The translations under genes and the position numbers were made by a program. A stretch of DNA of 64,000 bases from Streptomyces pactum (lineage in GTDB: Bacteria > Actinomycetota > Actinomycetes > Streptomycetales > Streptomycetaceae): positions 3,970,501-4,034,500 of the forward strand of contig NZ_CP019724.1 of the NCBI RefSeq assembly GCF_002005225.1. The letters run 5' to 3'. The notes under the pieces are model-generated. The model was not told the DNA's origin. It did no database searches and saw only the letters and a program-made list of their open reading frames with translations. Shown here in pieces: positions 35,841-44,400 of this stretch; position 1 is the stretch's first letter; every line of letters begins with the position of its first letter.

Positions 35841-36005
35841 TCAGCGCTCCTCTCGGAAGTCGACGTGGCGGCCGGCGACCGGGTCGTACTTGCGCAGGGT
35901 CAGCCGGTCCGGGTCGTTGCGGCGGTTCTTGCGGGTGACGTAGGTGAAGCCGGTCCCGGCGGTGGACCGGAGTTTGATGACCGGGCGGAGTTCGTTGCGT
36001 GCCAT
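35841..36005 (-). CDS. rpmG2: 50S ribosomal protein L33, zinc-free paralogue
   Basis: This 54-residue protein reads [20 protein letters not shown] then [20 protein letters not shown] and [14 protein letters not shown]. It has no cysteines, so it is a C- type L33. It is the first gene of the leftward arm, starting 14 bp from the Zur-like box, so the repressor would block its promoter directly. Confidence 0.94.
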   Translation of the reverse strand: MARNELRPVIKLRSTAGTGFTYVTRKNRRNDPDRLTLRKYDPVAGRHVDFREER

Positions 36006-36018
36006 GCTGCTATCTTAC

Positions 36019-36039
36019 TGAAAATGAATTCCATTAACA
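36019..36039. promoter_or_regulatory. Zur box between the divergent ribosomal paralogue operons
   Basis: The A+T-rich, imperfectly palindromic sequence TGAAAATGAATTCCATTAAC (with one more A) stands out in a 71-bp gap between rpmG2 and rpmB2. It resembles the Streptomyces Zur consensus (TGAAAATGATTTTCA-type) and lies where Zur represses both arms in S. coelicolor. Zinc-loaded Zur would silence both operons; zinc limitation would release them. Confidence 0.85.
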
Positions 36040-36076
36040 GCTACGACCGTCCGGTCTGAAGGAGAGGTACGTCACC

Positions 36077-36313
36077 GTGTCCGCCCACTGCATGCTGACC
36101 GGCACCGCACCCGGCTTCGGCAACCGCATCTCCCACTCCCACCGGCGGACCTCCCGCCGCTTCGACCCCAACATCCAGACCAAGCGCTACTGGCTGCCGA
36201 GCGAGAGCCGGCACGTACGGCTGCGGCTGAGCACGAAGGCGATCAAGACGGTCGACGCGATCGGCGTCGAGGCGGCGGTGGCACGCATCCGCGCCCGAGG
36301 GGTGAAGGTCTGA
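36077..36313 (+). CDS. rpmB2: 50S ribosomal protein L28, zinc-free paralogue
   Basis: This 78-residue L28 has [59 protein letters not shown]. It retains one Cys but no zinc-binding pairs. GTG 36077 has GAAGGAGAGG upstream. It is the first gene of the rightward arm of the Zur-type cluster and overlaps rpsN2 by one base (TGATG). Confidence 0.95.
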   Translation: MSAHCMLTGTAPGFGNRISHSHRRTSRRFDPNIQTKRYWLPSESRHVRLRLSTKAIKTVDAIGVEAAVARIRARGVKV

Positions 36314-36618
36314 TGGCGAAGAAGAGCAAGATCGCGAAGAACGGGCAGCGGCAGGAGATCGTCGCGCGGTACGCCGCACGCCGGGCCGAGCTGAAGGAGA
36401 TCGTCCGCCGGCCGTCCTCGTCGGAGGCCGAACGGCTCGCCGCCCAGCGGGAGCTGCGCCGGCAGCCCCGCGACGCCAGCCCCACCCGCGTGCGCAACCG
36501 CGACCAGGTCGACGGGCGCCCGCGCGGCTACTTCCGTGTCTTCGGGCTGTCCCGGGTGAACCTGCGCGAGCAGGCACACGCCGGACACCTGCCGGGAGTT
36601 CGCAAGTCGTCCTGGTAG
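36313..36618 (+). CDS. rpsN2: 30S ribosomal protein S14, zinc-free paralogue
   Basis: This 101-residue long-form S14 without CxxC zinc pairs has [70 protein letters not shown] and a C-terminal GVRKSSW. The length and lack of cysteines mark the zinc-independent type. It is co-transcribed with rpmB2. Confidence 0.96.
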   Translation: MAKKSKIAKNGQRQEIVARYAARRAELKEIVRRPSSSEAERLAAQRELRRQPRDASPTRVRNRDQVDGRPRGYFRVFGLSRVNLREQAHAGHLPGVRKSSW

Positions 36619-36619
36619 G

Positions 36620-36705
36620 CCGCCCGGACAGGCCGTCCGGGCAGGCCGTCCAAGGGGCCGCCCAAGGGGGCCGTCCAAGGGGGCCGTCCTGGTAGCTTGC
36701 GGCTG
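36620..36705. repeat. Short repeats GGCCGTCCAAGGG between rpsN2 and the lipoprotein gene
   Basis: Units such as GGCCGCCCGGACA, GGCCGTCCGGGCA, GGCCGTCCAAGG, GGCCGCCCAAGGG, GGCCGTCCAAGGGG follow one another, six or more copies of about 14-16 bp. They may double as a terminator for rpsN2. Confidence 0.75.
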
Positions 36706-36749
36706 TCCTGGGGCCGACCCGGCCGTCCGGCTACAGCTTGGAGCTTGCG

Positions 36750-37457
36750 GTGACACTGGTGACTGCGGACAGCACGGCGAGCACGGCGAACGCGTCCAGT
36801 ACGGCGAACGCGACCACTACGGAGCACGCCTCCCGTACCGCGAACCCGACCACTACGGAGCACGCGTCCCGTAAGGGGAACGCGACCAGTACGGATCACG
36901 CGACCCGTACGGCCGCAGGTGCGCGGGGACCGCGCGGGCGGGCGGCTCGCCGGTCCGTGCGGGCCGCCGCCGCCGTGGCCGTCGGGCTGGTGGGCGCTCT
37001 GGCGCTGACCGGGTGCACCGACGGGGGTGACTCCGACGACGGCAGCCCGGGCGGGGGCGGCAAGTCCTCACCCGCGCCCGGCGCGTCAGCTTCCGCGGCG
37101 GACACGGGCGGCGGCAGCGGCGGGTCGCCGTCCGCGGCCGCGGGTGAACTGGAGGGAAGCTGGCTGGCCACCACGGACGGCCAGGCCGTCGCACTGATGG
37201 TCACCGGTGACAAGGCCGCCCTCTTCGCCACGGGAGGGACCGTGTGCAGCGGCACCGCCGGCGAGGACTCCGGCACCCGGACGATCCGCCTGAAGTGCAC
37301 CGACGGCAGTGACGAACGGGCGACGGGCACCGTCGAGTCGGTCGACGGGGCATCGCTCAAGGTGGCGTGGCGGGGCGGCCTCGGCGAGGAGACGTACACG
37401 AAGTCGGAGGGCGGGTCACTGCCGCCCGGACTGCCGACCACCGGTCTCGGCTCCTGA
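36750..37457 (+). CDS. Putative lipoprotein with a repetitive N-terminal extension
   Basis: From GTG 36750 (GGAG 6 nt upstream) the product is 235 residues. Residues about 8-55 are Thr/Ala/Asn/His repeats (STANATTTEHASRTANPTTTEHASRKGNATSTDHATRTA). They precede a basic stretch, a hydrophobic segment and a lipobox ALTGC (Cys about 89). The mature part begins with a G/S-rich linker and ends with a beta-rich domain (SWLATTDGQAVALMVTGDKAALFATGG...CSGTAGE..TRTIRLKC) containing two Cys. Such a long pre-signal extension is unusual; the true start may be nearer the hydrophobic segment (for example GTG 36958). The function is unknown. Confidence 0.68.
   Translation: MTLVTADSTASTANASSTANATTTEHASRTANPTTTEHASRKGNATSTDHATRTAAGARGPRGRAARRSVRAAAAVAVGLVGALALTGCTDGGDSDDGSPGGGGKSSPAPGASASAADTGGGSGGSPSAAAGELEGSWLATTDGQAVALMVTGDKAALFATGGTVCSGTAGEDSGTRTIRLKCTDGSDERATGTVESVDGASLKVAWRGGLGEETYTKSEGGSLPPGLPTTGLGS
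36770..36905. repeat. Imperfect tandem repeats at the lipoprotein 5' end
   Basis: Phrases of the kind TACGGCGAACGCGACCACTAC and TACGGAGCACGCGTCCCGTA recur four to five times, with a larger period of about 48 bp. Translated, they give the TTTEHASRTANP-like repeats. Confidence 0.75.
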
Positions 37458-37489
37458 ACGGGGCATCGGCGCCCGCGCGCGGGTGACGT

Positions 37490-38647
37490 CTACGGCAGCG
37501 GTCGTCGGCGGTCGACCCGGGCATGGTCGGCCGCCCGGGTCCCCTCCGTCCAGCCCGCCGCGTCGCCGGCGCCGCGCAGGCGGGTCGTCGTCGTCTCCGG
37601 GAACATCCGCTCCAGCCGGTCGGTGACCGCGACCTCGCGGGAGGCGAGGACCGGCAGGAGGTCCACGTCCGTCGTCGTACCGGACTCGGCGGTGGCCGCT
37701 TGTGCCGCGGCCCGCAGCCGGGTGCCCGCGCGGTGGGCGTAGGCGGCGAGGAACGACTGGCGGTAGGTCTTGGTCCGCTTGCGCCCGCCGGCGCGCTGCG
37801 CGGCCTCCGCCTTGGTCATCGCCGCCTCGGCCTGCACCAGCAGTGAGGTGTAGAGGAGTTCGACCACCTCCAGGTCGGCCTCGAAGCCGACGACGGTGGA
37901 GAAGCCGAGGGGCTCGTTCCACACGGCCCGGCAGTGGTTCGCGTCGGCCACCCCGTCCAGCAGCACCGCCTTGGCCTGCTCGTACGGCGGCTCCACTCCG
38001 ATCCGGCAGGCGCCCGGCGCGTCGGGCGAGGGTGCGTGGGCCGACAGCACCGCCTCGTCGACGCTGTGCCGGGCCATCAGCTCCTGCGCCTTGGCGCTCA
38101 GCGCCTCCGCCTCCTCCGGGTACCCGGTCGCCTCCGCCTTGGCGAGCAGCGCGCGGATGCGGGCGAGGGTGCGGGACTCCGGCCGGTTCTCCCGGCGGAA
38201 CGCCCCGCCCGACCGGTCCGGTGCCCCGGGCTCCCCCGGCTCCAGGGGTTCCAGCGCGGGCAGGCGCAGCAGCAGGCGGTACAGCTCGAGTACGGCGGTG
38301 GCGTGCGAGAAGCGGTCGGTGCGGGGCGGCGCCTGGTCCGGCACGTCGTCGAGCTGCGCGGTCCAGCGGGCGCCGCGCGGGCGGTCGAGCGGCGCCTGGG
38401 TGCGGATCAGCGCCGCCACCAGCCGTACGTGGACGTCGTCCAGCTCGCGCCGCACGATCCGTACGAGGTCGGCGGGCTGCCAGCCGCGCCGCCAGGCCGT
38501 CGCGACGAACTCCGCACCGCGCCGGGTGAGTTCCGCGTCCGCCGCCGGGTCGGCCGCGAGCAGCGAGGCCGCGGCGTCGAGGGCGTCGTCTGCGGCGTCG
38601 TACAGGGCGGTCTCGAAGGCACGGTCGACGGTGCGGGGCGTACTCAC
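37490..38647 (-). CDS. DUF2786 domain-containing protein
   Basis: This 385-residue protein has a DUF2786 motif in the middle, TLARIRALLAKAEATGYPEEAEALSAKAQELMARHSVDEAVL. A long helical region with YRQSFLAAYAHRAGTRLR follows, typical of this family, which is often compared with phage and SprT-like-associated proteins of unknown function. GTG 38647 is the likely start, since the region further upstream lacks family similarity. The function is unknown. It is divergent from the Clp_N/HTH gene, with 144 bp between. Confidence 0.82.
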   Translation of the reverse strand: MSTPRTVDRAFETALYDAADDALDAAASLLAADPAADAELTRRGAEFVATAWRRGWQPADLVRIVRRELDDVHVRLVAALIRTQAPLDRPRGARWTAQLDDVPDQAPPRTDRFSHATAVLELYRLLLRLPALEPLEPGEPGAPDRSGGAFRRENRPESRTLARIRALLAKAEATGYPEEAEALSAKAQELMARHSVDEAVLSAHAPSPDAPGACRIGVEPPYEQAKAVLLDGVADANHCRAVWNEPLGFSTVVGFEADLEVVELLYTSLLVQAEAAMTKAEAAQRAGGRKRTKTYRQSFLAAYAHRAGTRLRAAAQAATAESGTTTDVDLLPVLASREVAVTDRLERMFPETTTTRLRGAGDAAGWTEGTRAADHARVDRRRPLP

Positions 38648-38740
38648 CCGGCGATGGTGCCACGCCCGCCCGACCCGTCTCACTCCCGGGATCCGGCGGC
38701 GGAACCGCCGACGCAGCCGGCGGCCATCACACTCACTCCG

Positions 38741-38763
38741 ACTGTCAACCAGTGGTTGACAGT
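38741..38763 (+). promoter_or_regulatory. Perfect palindrome in the Clp_N/HTH promoter
   Basis: ACTGTCAACC (38741-38750), AGT, and GGTTGACAGT (38754-38763) form a 10-bp perfect inverted repeat. Its right half supplies a TTGACA -35 box (38757-38762). A second, weaker copy, CAACC-TAC-GGTTG (38775-38787), overlaps the likely -10 (TACGGT, 38780-38785). The start codon follows 6 bp later. Confidence 0.75.
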
Positions 38764-38791
38764 AACCGGGGGCGCAACCTACGGTTGACAC

Positions 38792-39544
38792 ATGACGACG
38801 AATCCGAGCATCACGTCATCCGTACGTCTCGACGAACTCATCACCGCGATCAAGAAGGTGCACCAGGAGCCGCTCGAACAGCTCCAGGACGCCGTCATCG
38901 CCGGCGAGCACCTCGGCGAGGTCGCCGACCACCTCATCGGCCACTTCGTGGACCAGGCCCGGCGCTCGGGCGCCTCCTGGACGGACATCGGCAAGAGCAT
39001 GGGCGTCACCCGGCAGGCGGCGCAGAAGCGCTTCGTGCCCAAGGAGTCGGCCGACCTGGACGCGAGCCAGGGCTTCAGCCGGTACACGCCCCGCGCGCGC
39101 AACGCCGTGATGGCCGCCCACAACGCGGCCAAGACCGCCGGCAACGCCGAGGGCCTGCCCGAGCACCTCGTCCTCGGCATGCTCACCGAACGCGAGAGCC
39201 TCTCCGCCAAGGCGATCGCCGCGCAGGGCGTGACCCTCGACGCGGTCCGTCAGGCGGCGACCGCGGCGCTCCCGCCCGCCGCCGCCGAGGTTCCCGAGCT
39301 GGTGCCCTACGGCCCCGCGGCCAAGAAGGTCCTCGAACTCACCTTCCGCGAGGCCCTGCGCCTCGGCCACAACTACATCGGCACCGAGCACATCCTGCTC
39401 GCCCTGCTGGAGCACGAGCACGGCGAGGGCGTGCTCAGCGGGCTCGGCCTCGGCAAGGAGGCCACCGAGCGGTACGTCACCGAGGTGCTGGCGGAGTTCC
39501 TGGAGGTGACCGGGGAGCAGCAGCCTGAGCAGGGGAACGAGTAA
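38792..39544 (+). CDS. HTH plus Clp N-terminal domain protein
   Basis: This 250-residue protein has an N-terminal helical part with an HTH-like stretch SGASWTDIGKSMGVTRQAAQKRFVP (about residues 58-83) and then two Clp_N repeats (YTPRARNAVMAAHNAAKTAG..LPEHLVLGML and YGPAAKKVLELTFREALRLGHNYIGTEHILLALL). No AAA+ domain is present. Clp_N normally recognises substrates or adaptors of ClpC/ClpA, so a DNA-binding, protease-linked regulator is inferred. The predicted -10 ends 6 bp from ATG 38792, so the mRNA is probably leaderless. The operator-like palindromes suggest autoregulation. Confidence 0.87.
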   Translation: MTTNPSITSSVRLDELITAIKKVHQEPLEQLQDAVIAGEHLGEVADHLIGHFVDQARRSGASWTDIGKSMGVTRQAAQKRFVPKESADLDASQGFSRYTPRARNAVMAAHNAAKTAGNAEGLPEHLVLGMLTERESLSAKAIAAQGVTLDAVRQAATAALPPAAAEVPELVPYGPAAKKVLELTFREALRLGHNYIGTEHILLALLEHEHGEGVLSGLGLGKEATERYVTEVLAEFLEVTGEQQPEQGNE

Positions 39545-39550
39545 GCGGAA

Positions 39551-39580
39551 CAACGCCTCCGGCCGTCGGCGGAGGCGTTG
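39551..39580 (+). terminator. Terminator of the Clp_N/HTH gene
   Basis: CAACGCCTCC (39551-39560) pairs perfectly with GGAGGCGTTG (39571-39580), 7 bp after the stop codon. Its right arm merges into the first 24-bp repeat. Confidence 0.85.
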
Positions 39581-39660
39581 TCAGACCGTCCGCGCAGGCC
39601 GTTGTCAGACCGTCCGCGCAGGCCGTTGTCAGACCGTCCGCGCAGGTCGTTGTCAGACCC
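39577..39660. repeat. 24-bp tandem repeat, 3.5 copies, upstream of the polA-like gene
   Basis: Units starting GTTGTCAGACCGTCCGCG run at 39577-39600, 39601-39624 and 39625-39648, with a 12-bp partial copy to 39660, almost without mismatch. The ATG of the polymerase gene follows 19 bp later, so its promoter must lie within or before the repeat. Near-identity suggests recent expansion. Confidence 0.92.
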
Positions 39661-39678
39661 TCCTGCGACACTCGCGAC

Positions 39679-41370
39679 ATGGCCGACCGGTGGGCACTCT
39701 CCGTGGCCGAGGACGGTGGCGTGGAAGTCGCCCCCCTCGGCCCCGACGGGCTGCCCGCCGGACCGGTGCGTCGGGAGGCCGGTCCCGCCGAGGCCGTGCG
39801 GAGCAGGCCGGACGTCGCACGCTGGGTGTGGCGGTCCACCGCCGAGATCGCGCCGCGCCTGCTCGCCGCGGGGGTGCGAGTAGAGCGGTGCTACGACGTG
39901 GAGGCCGCCGAAACCCTCCTGCTCGGCCATGAGGGGCGGTACGGGGAGCCGCACTCGGCCGCGGCGGCCCTTGCCCGGCTGCGCGGCGCCCCCGTACCAC
40001 CCGACCCGCCGCAGCGCTCCGCCGAGCCCGGCGCACAGTCCCCGCTCTTCGAGCCCCAGGCCGCCCACCTGCCCCTGGACGACCTGCTCGCCGTCTACGC
40101 CGGGCAGCAGCGCCGCCACGACGGGTCCGCGCACCCCGACCGGCTGCGCCTGCTGACGGCGGCCGAGTCGGCGGGGACGCTGGTGGCCGCGGAGATGAAC
40201 CGCGCCGGTCTGCCCTGGCGGGCCGACGTGCACCGCGAGGTACTGCACGACCTGCTCGGCGACCGGTACGCGGGCGGGGGCGAACCGCGCCGGCTGGCCG
40301 AGCTGGCCGAGGAGGTGTCCGCCGCCTTCGGGCGCCGGGTCCGGCCCGACCTGCCCGCGGACGTGGTCAAGGCGTTCGCGCAGGCCGGGGTCAAGGTCGG
40401 CTCCACCCGCCGGTGGGAGATCGAATCGGTCGATCACCCGGCCGTGAAGCCGCTGATCGAGTACAAGAAGCTGTACCGGATCTGGGTCGCCCACGGCTGG
40501 TCCTGGCTCCAGGACTGGGTGCGCGACGGCCGGTTCCGCCCCGAGTTCCTGGCCGGCGGCACCGTCACCGGACGCTGGGTGACCAACGGCGGGGGCGGAC
40601 TGCAGATCCCCAAGGTGATCCGGCGCGCCGTCGTCGCCGACCCGGGCTGGCGGCTGGTCGTCGCCGACGCCGACCAGATGGAACCACGCGTGCTGGCGGC
40701 GATCTCCCGGGACCCCGGGCTGATGGAGGTGGCCGGCCGGGAGACCGACCTCTACCAGTCGGTGTCCGACCGGGCCTTCTCCGGCGACCGCGCCCAGGCC
40801 AAACTCGCCGTACTCGGCGCGGTCTACGGCCAGACGTCCGGTGACGGCCTGAAGAACCTCGCCGCGCTCAGACGCCGCTTCCCCCGGGCGGTGGCGTACG
40901 TCGACGACGCGGCCCGCGCGGGCGAGGAGGGACGGCTCGTGCGGACCTGGCTGGGGCGCACCTGTCCGCCGGCGGCCGGAGCGGCCGACGGTGCCGAGGA
41001 GGCGGGCCTGCCGCAGGACGAACCCTCCGGCCCGCCGGGTCAGGCGCAGGAGTGGGTGCCCGGCTACGCCTCCACCAACGCCCGCGCGCGGGGCCGCTTC
41101 GCCCGTAACTTCGTCGTCCAGGGCAGCGCCGCCGACTGGGCCCTGCTGCTGCTCGCCGCGCTGCGGCAGGCCTGTGCGGACAAGGCGGCGGAGCTGGTCT
41201 TCTTCCAGCACGACGAGGTGATCGTGCACTGTCCCGAGGAGGAGGCGGACGCCGTCGTCGCGGCGATCCGGGAGGCGGCGGAGCTGGCGGGACGGCTGAC
41301 GTTCGGGCGGACGCCGGTGCGGTTCCCGTTCACGACGGCGGTGGTGGAGTGCTATGCGGACGCCAAGTGA
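39679..41370 (+). CDS. Bifunctional 3'-5' exonuclease-like/family A DNA polymerase (short PolA paralogue)
   Basis: This 563-residue family A polymerase lacks the 5'-3' nuclease domain. The N-terminal about 200 residues correspond to a degenerate exonuclease-like domain. The polymerase core has TVTGRWVTNGGGGLQIPKVIRRAV, motif A VVADADQMEPRVLA (canonical DYSQIELR changed to DADQMEPR, catalytic Asp and Glu kept), O-helix RAQAKLAVLGAVYGQTSG and motif C FFQHDEVIVHC. It matches the second polA-type gene of S. coelicolor (SCO3434 region, by memory). The likely role is repair or accessory synthesis. It converges with the SARP gene. Confidence 0.9.
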   Translation: MADRWALSVAEDGGVEVAPLGPDGLPAGPVRREAGPAEAVRSRPDVARWVWRSTAEIAPRLLAAGVRVERCYDVEAAETLLLGHEGRYGEPHSAAAALARLRGAPVPPDPPQRSAEPGAQSPLFEPQAAHLPLDDLLAVYAGQQRRHDGSAHPDRLRLLTAAESAGTLVAAEMNRAGLPWRADVHREVLHDLLGDRYAGGGEPRRLAELAEEVSAAFGRRVRPDLPADVVKAFAQAGVKVGSTRRWEIESVDHPAVKPLIEYKKLYRIWVAHGWSWLQDWVRDGRFRPEFLAGGTVTGRWVTNGGGGLQIPKVIRRAVVADPGWRLVVADADQMEPRVLAAISRDPGLMEVAGRETDLYQSVSDRAFSGDRAQAKLAVLGAVYGQTSGDGLKNLAALRRRFPRAVAYVDDAARAGEEGRLVRTWLGRTCPPAAGAADGAEEAGLPQDEPSGPPGQAQEWVPGYASTNARARGRFARNFVVQGSAADWALLLLAALRQACADKAAELVFFQHDEVIVHCPEEEADAVVAAIREAAELAGRLTFGRTPVRFPFTTAVVECYADAK

Positions 41371-41428
41371 TCGGTGTGGAGCCGGACCGACGCCACGTGA
41401 CCGGTGGAGCCAGGCGGGGACCTGGTGA

Positions 41429-44400
41429 TCAGTCGGTGGGAGGAGCGTCGGCCAGCAGCTCCCGCAGCTCTTTCGCCACCGCCCTCGCGTCCGTCCCGTC
41501 CAGCGCGGCCAGCGCCGCCCGCCACCGCTCGTAGGCCTCCCGGTCGCGTCCCCGTTCCCGCAGCAGCAGCCCTTGCTGGTGCCGGGCGAGACCGCCCGTG
41601 TAGCGGTCGGCGCGGGCGTCGGCGCGGCGCAGCAGCTCCGCGCACTCGTCCGCGGCCCGTTCGGTACGCCCCAGCAGGCGCAGGGCGCGGACGAGGCCGA
41701 GCCGGGTCTGGGACTCGCCGTGCCAGTCACCGTGCCCGCCCAGGATGCGCATGCTCTCCTCGAAGTGCTCCACGGCGGCGGCCGGTTCGCCGAGCGTGAG
41801 GTGGGCGTAGCCGATGTTGCAGTGTGCCGAGTGCTGCACGATCACGTTGCCGATCTCGTCGCCGATGGCGAGCGAACGCCGGTGCTGCTCGATCGCCGCC
41901 CGGGGATCGGTGTGCTCGTAGAGGTTGCCGAGGTGGCTGTGGGTGATCGCCTCGCCCCACGGATCGTCGAGCTGCTGTGAGTAGGTGAGACTCCGCCGCA
42001 GCGCCTGGGCCGACTCGTCGTGCCGACCGAGGTTCTCGAGGAGCAGCCCACGGTTGGTGAGGCAGCGTCGGATCCGGGTGACCGTGCCGAGCCGACGCCA
42101 GATTGCCAGCGAGCGGTCGTTGAGCGCGAGCGCGTCGCTGAGCCGGCCGGTCAGGAAGTGCAGGCCCGCCAGGTCGCCCAGCGCGTGGGCCTCGGCGGCC
42201 TCGTCACCGTGGCGCCGAGCGAGATCGAGGGCGGCCCGGCCCAGTACCTCCATCTCGGCGACCCGGCCGCTGCGCTGGGCGTAGGGGAAGAGGAGGCGGA
42301 CGAGGACGGCGAGGTGAAGGGTCCCACCACCCCCGTTGCCGGCGTCGTCACCGCTGTCGCCGCCACTCCGGTCACCGTCATCACCGCCTTCCCCGCCGCT
42401 CCGGTCGCCGTCATCACCGCCTTCCCCGCCACTCCGGTCACCGTCATCGTCAGGGCCGCCCCCGCCCCCGCCACTGTCGTCACTGCCGTCGCCGTCGCTG
42501 TCGTCACTGCCGTCGCCGTCGCTGTCGTCACTGCCGCCGCTTCCGTCGCTGCCGCCGCTTCCGTAGCGCTCGACGAGGGCGACGACGTTCTCCGACTCCA
42601 GGTCGCCCCAGGCGAAGGCGTCTTCGGGACGGGCGAAGGGCGGGACCGAGGCGACCTCCGTCGCGTGCCCGGGAGGCTGTGCTGCGGTGGGGCGGCGGCG
42701 GTCGTCCTGGTCGATGCCGGGTTCGACGATCGCGGTGAGGACGCGCTCGGCGACGGCTGCGTACCAGCGCAGGGCGATCACCGCGATGTCGTCCGTACCG
42801 GCGTCGCCGCGCGCGATCTCCCGGGCGAACTCGCGCACGAGGTCGTGAGGGGCGTAGCGGCCGTACGCGGTCTCCTCCAGCAGCGCCACGTCGACGAGGC
42901 GGTCGAGGGCGGCCCCGGCGCGGCCCTCGTCGGCGTCGATGAGGCGGGCGAGCAGCGGCGCGCCGTAGGCGGGCAGGTCGAGGGCGCCGATGCGGCGCAG
43001 CGCGAGGGCCGCGTCCCGGTCGGCCTCGCGGTCGGAGGCGGCGAGCGCGTCGTGGGCGACGGCGAGGGAACGGCGCACGCTCAGGTCGTCGTACTCCAGG
43101 TGGTTCAGCCGTCCTTCGGTGGCGGCCAGTTGACCGGCGAGCGCGTCGGGGGTGAGGGCGCGCCGGGCGGCCAGGCGGGCGGCGACGACACGCAGGGCCA
43201 GGGGAAGACGGCCGGTGAGCTCGACGAGGGGGTGACCGGCGTCCGGTCCGTACCGGCCGTCGCGCCCGGACGCCGCCCGCAGCAGCGCCGCGCTCTCCGC
43301 CCCGGACAGCGGCGCGAGCGGGAAGCGGTGGGCGCCGTCGAGCGCGGCGAGGGGCGACCGGCTGGTGACGATCACCGCGCAGCCGGGGCCGGCCGGGAGC
43401 AGTGGACGTACCTGCGCGGCGTTCTCGGCGTCGTCCAGGAGCATGAGCGTGCGCGTCGGCGCGAGCAGCGAACGCAGCAAGGCGGCCGCGGCGTCGGGCC
43501 GTTCGGGGATGAGCCGGGGATCGGCGCCGAGGTCGCGGAGCAGTGCGGTGAGCGCCTGCTCCGGAGTCAGCGGGGACATTCCGGGGGTCGCACCGTGCAG
43601 GTTGAGGTAGAGCTGTCCGTCGGGGAAACGTTCCTTCATCCCCTGTGCGACATGGAGCGCGAGAGCGGTCTTGCCTACGCCGGCCATGCCGCTGACGACG
43701 GCGACGCGGGGGTGCGAGCCGGGTGCGAGGGCACGGGTCAGAGCACCGCGTACGGCGTCACGTCCGGTGAAGTGGGGCGGTGCGGCGGGCAGTTGCGCCG
43801 GACGCGGAGGGGAGGCCGCGTACTCCGGGACGGGACGGACGGGCGGCGCGGCGCCGCTGGGTCCGGGTGCCGCGTCCTGCGCGGGGGCCTTCTGTGGAGC
43901 ACTGTTCCGCCGTGCCGTGACCTGCTGTGCCGCGTCCCGTGTAGTGACCTGCTGCGAAACACCGTTCCGGGGCGCGGCCTGTCCCCGCAGCACCTCCACG
44001 TGCGCCGCCCGCACGGCGGGGCCCGGCTCGATGCCGAGGTCCTCGGTGAGGCGGGCACGCAGATCGCGGTGGACGGCCAGCGCCTCCGCCCGCCGCCCGG
44101 TGCGGTGCAGGGCCAGCATGAGCTGGCGGTGGTAGGCCTCGCGCAGCGGATACTCCGCGGCGAGCGCCGACAACTCCGGTACGAGGCTCTCCAGCCGCGT
44201 TCCGCCGAGGCCCAGTTCGGCGTCGTAGTACCACTCGGTGAGCAGCAGCCGAGTCTCCTGGAGCCGCTGGGCGAACGCGTACCCGCCCACCTCGGCCGGC
44301 AGCCCGGCGAGCGGCGCACCCCGCCACAGCGCCAGCGCCGCCGAGCCCGCACGCACGACCCGCGCCCAGTCACCGTCGGCGTGCGCGGCGCGCGCCTCAC

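Noticed and set aside
38700..38760. An upstream start for the DUF2786 gene extending it towards 38791
   Set aside because: It would cover the Clp_N/HTH operator and adds a basic, non-conserved stretch; GTG 38647 is more plausible.
39577..39660. 24-bp repeats as a CRISPR-like array
   Set aside because: The units abut directly without unique spacers, and no cas genes are present.
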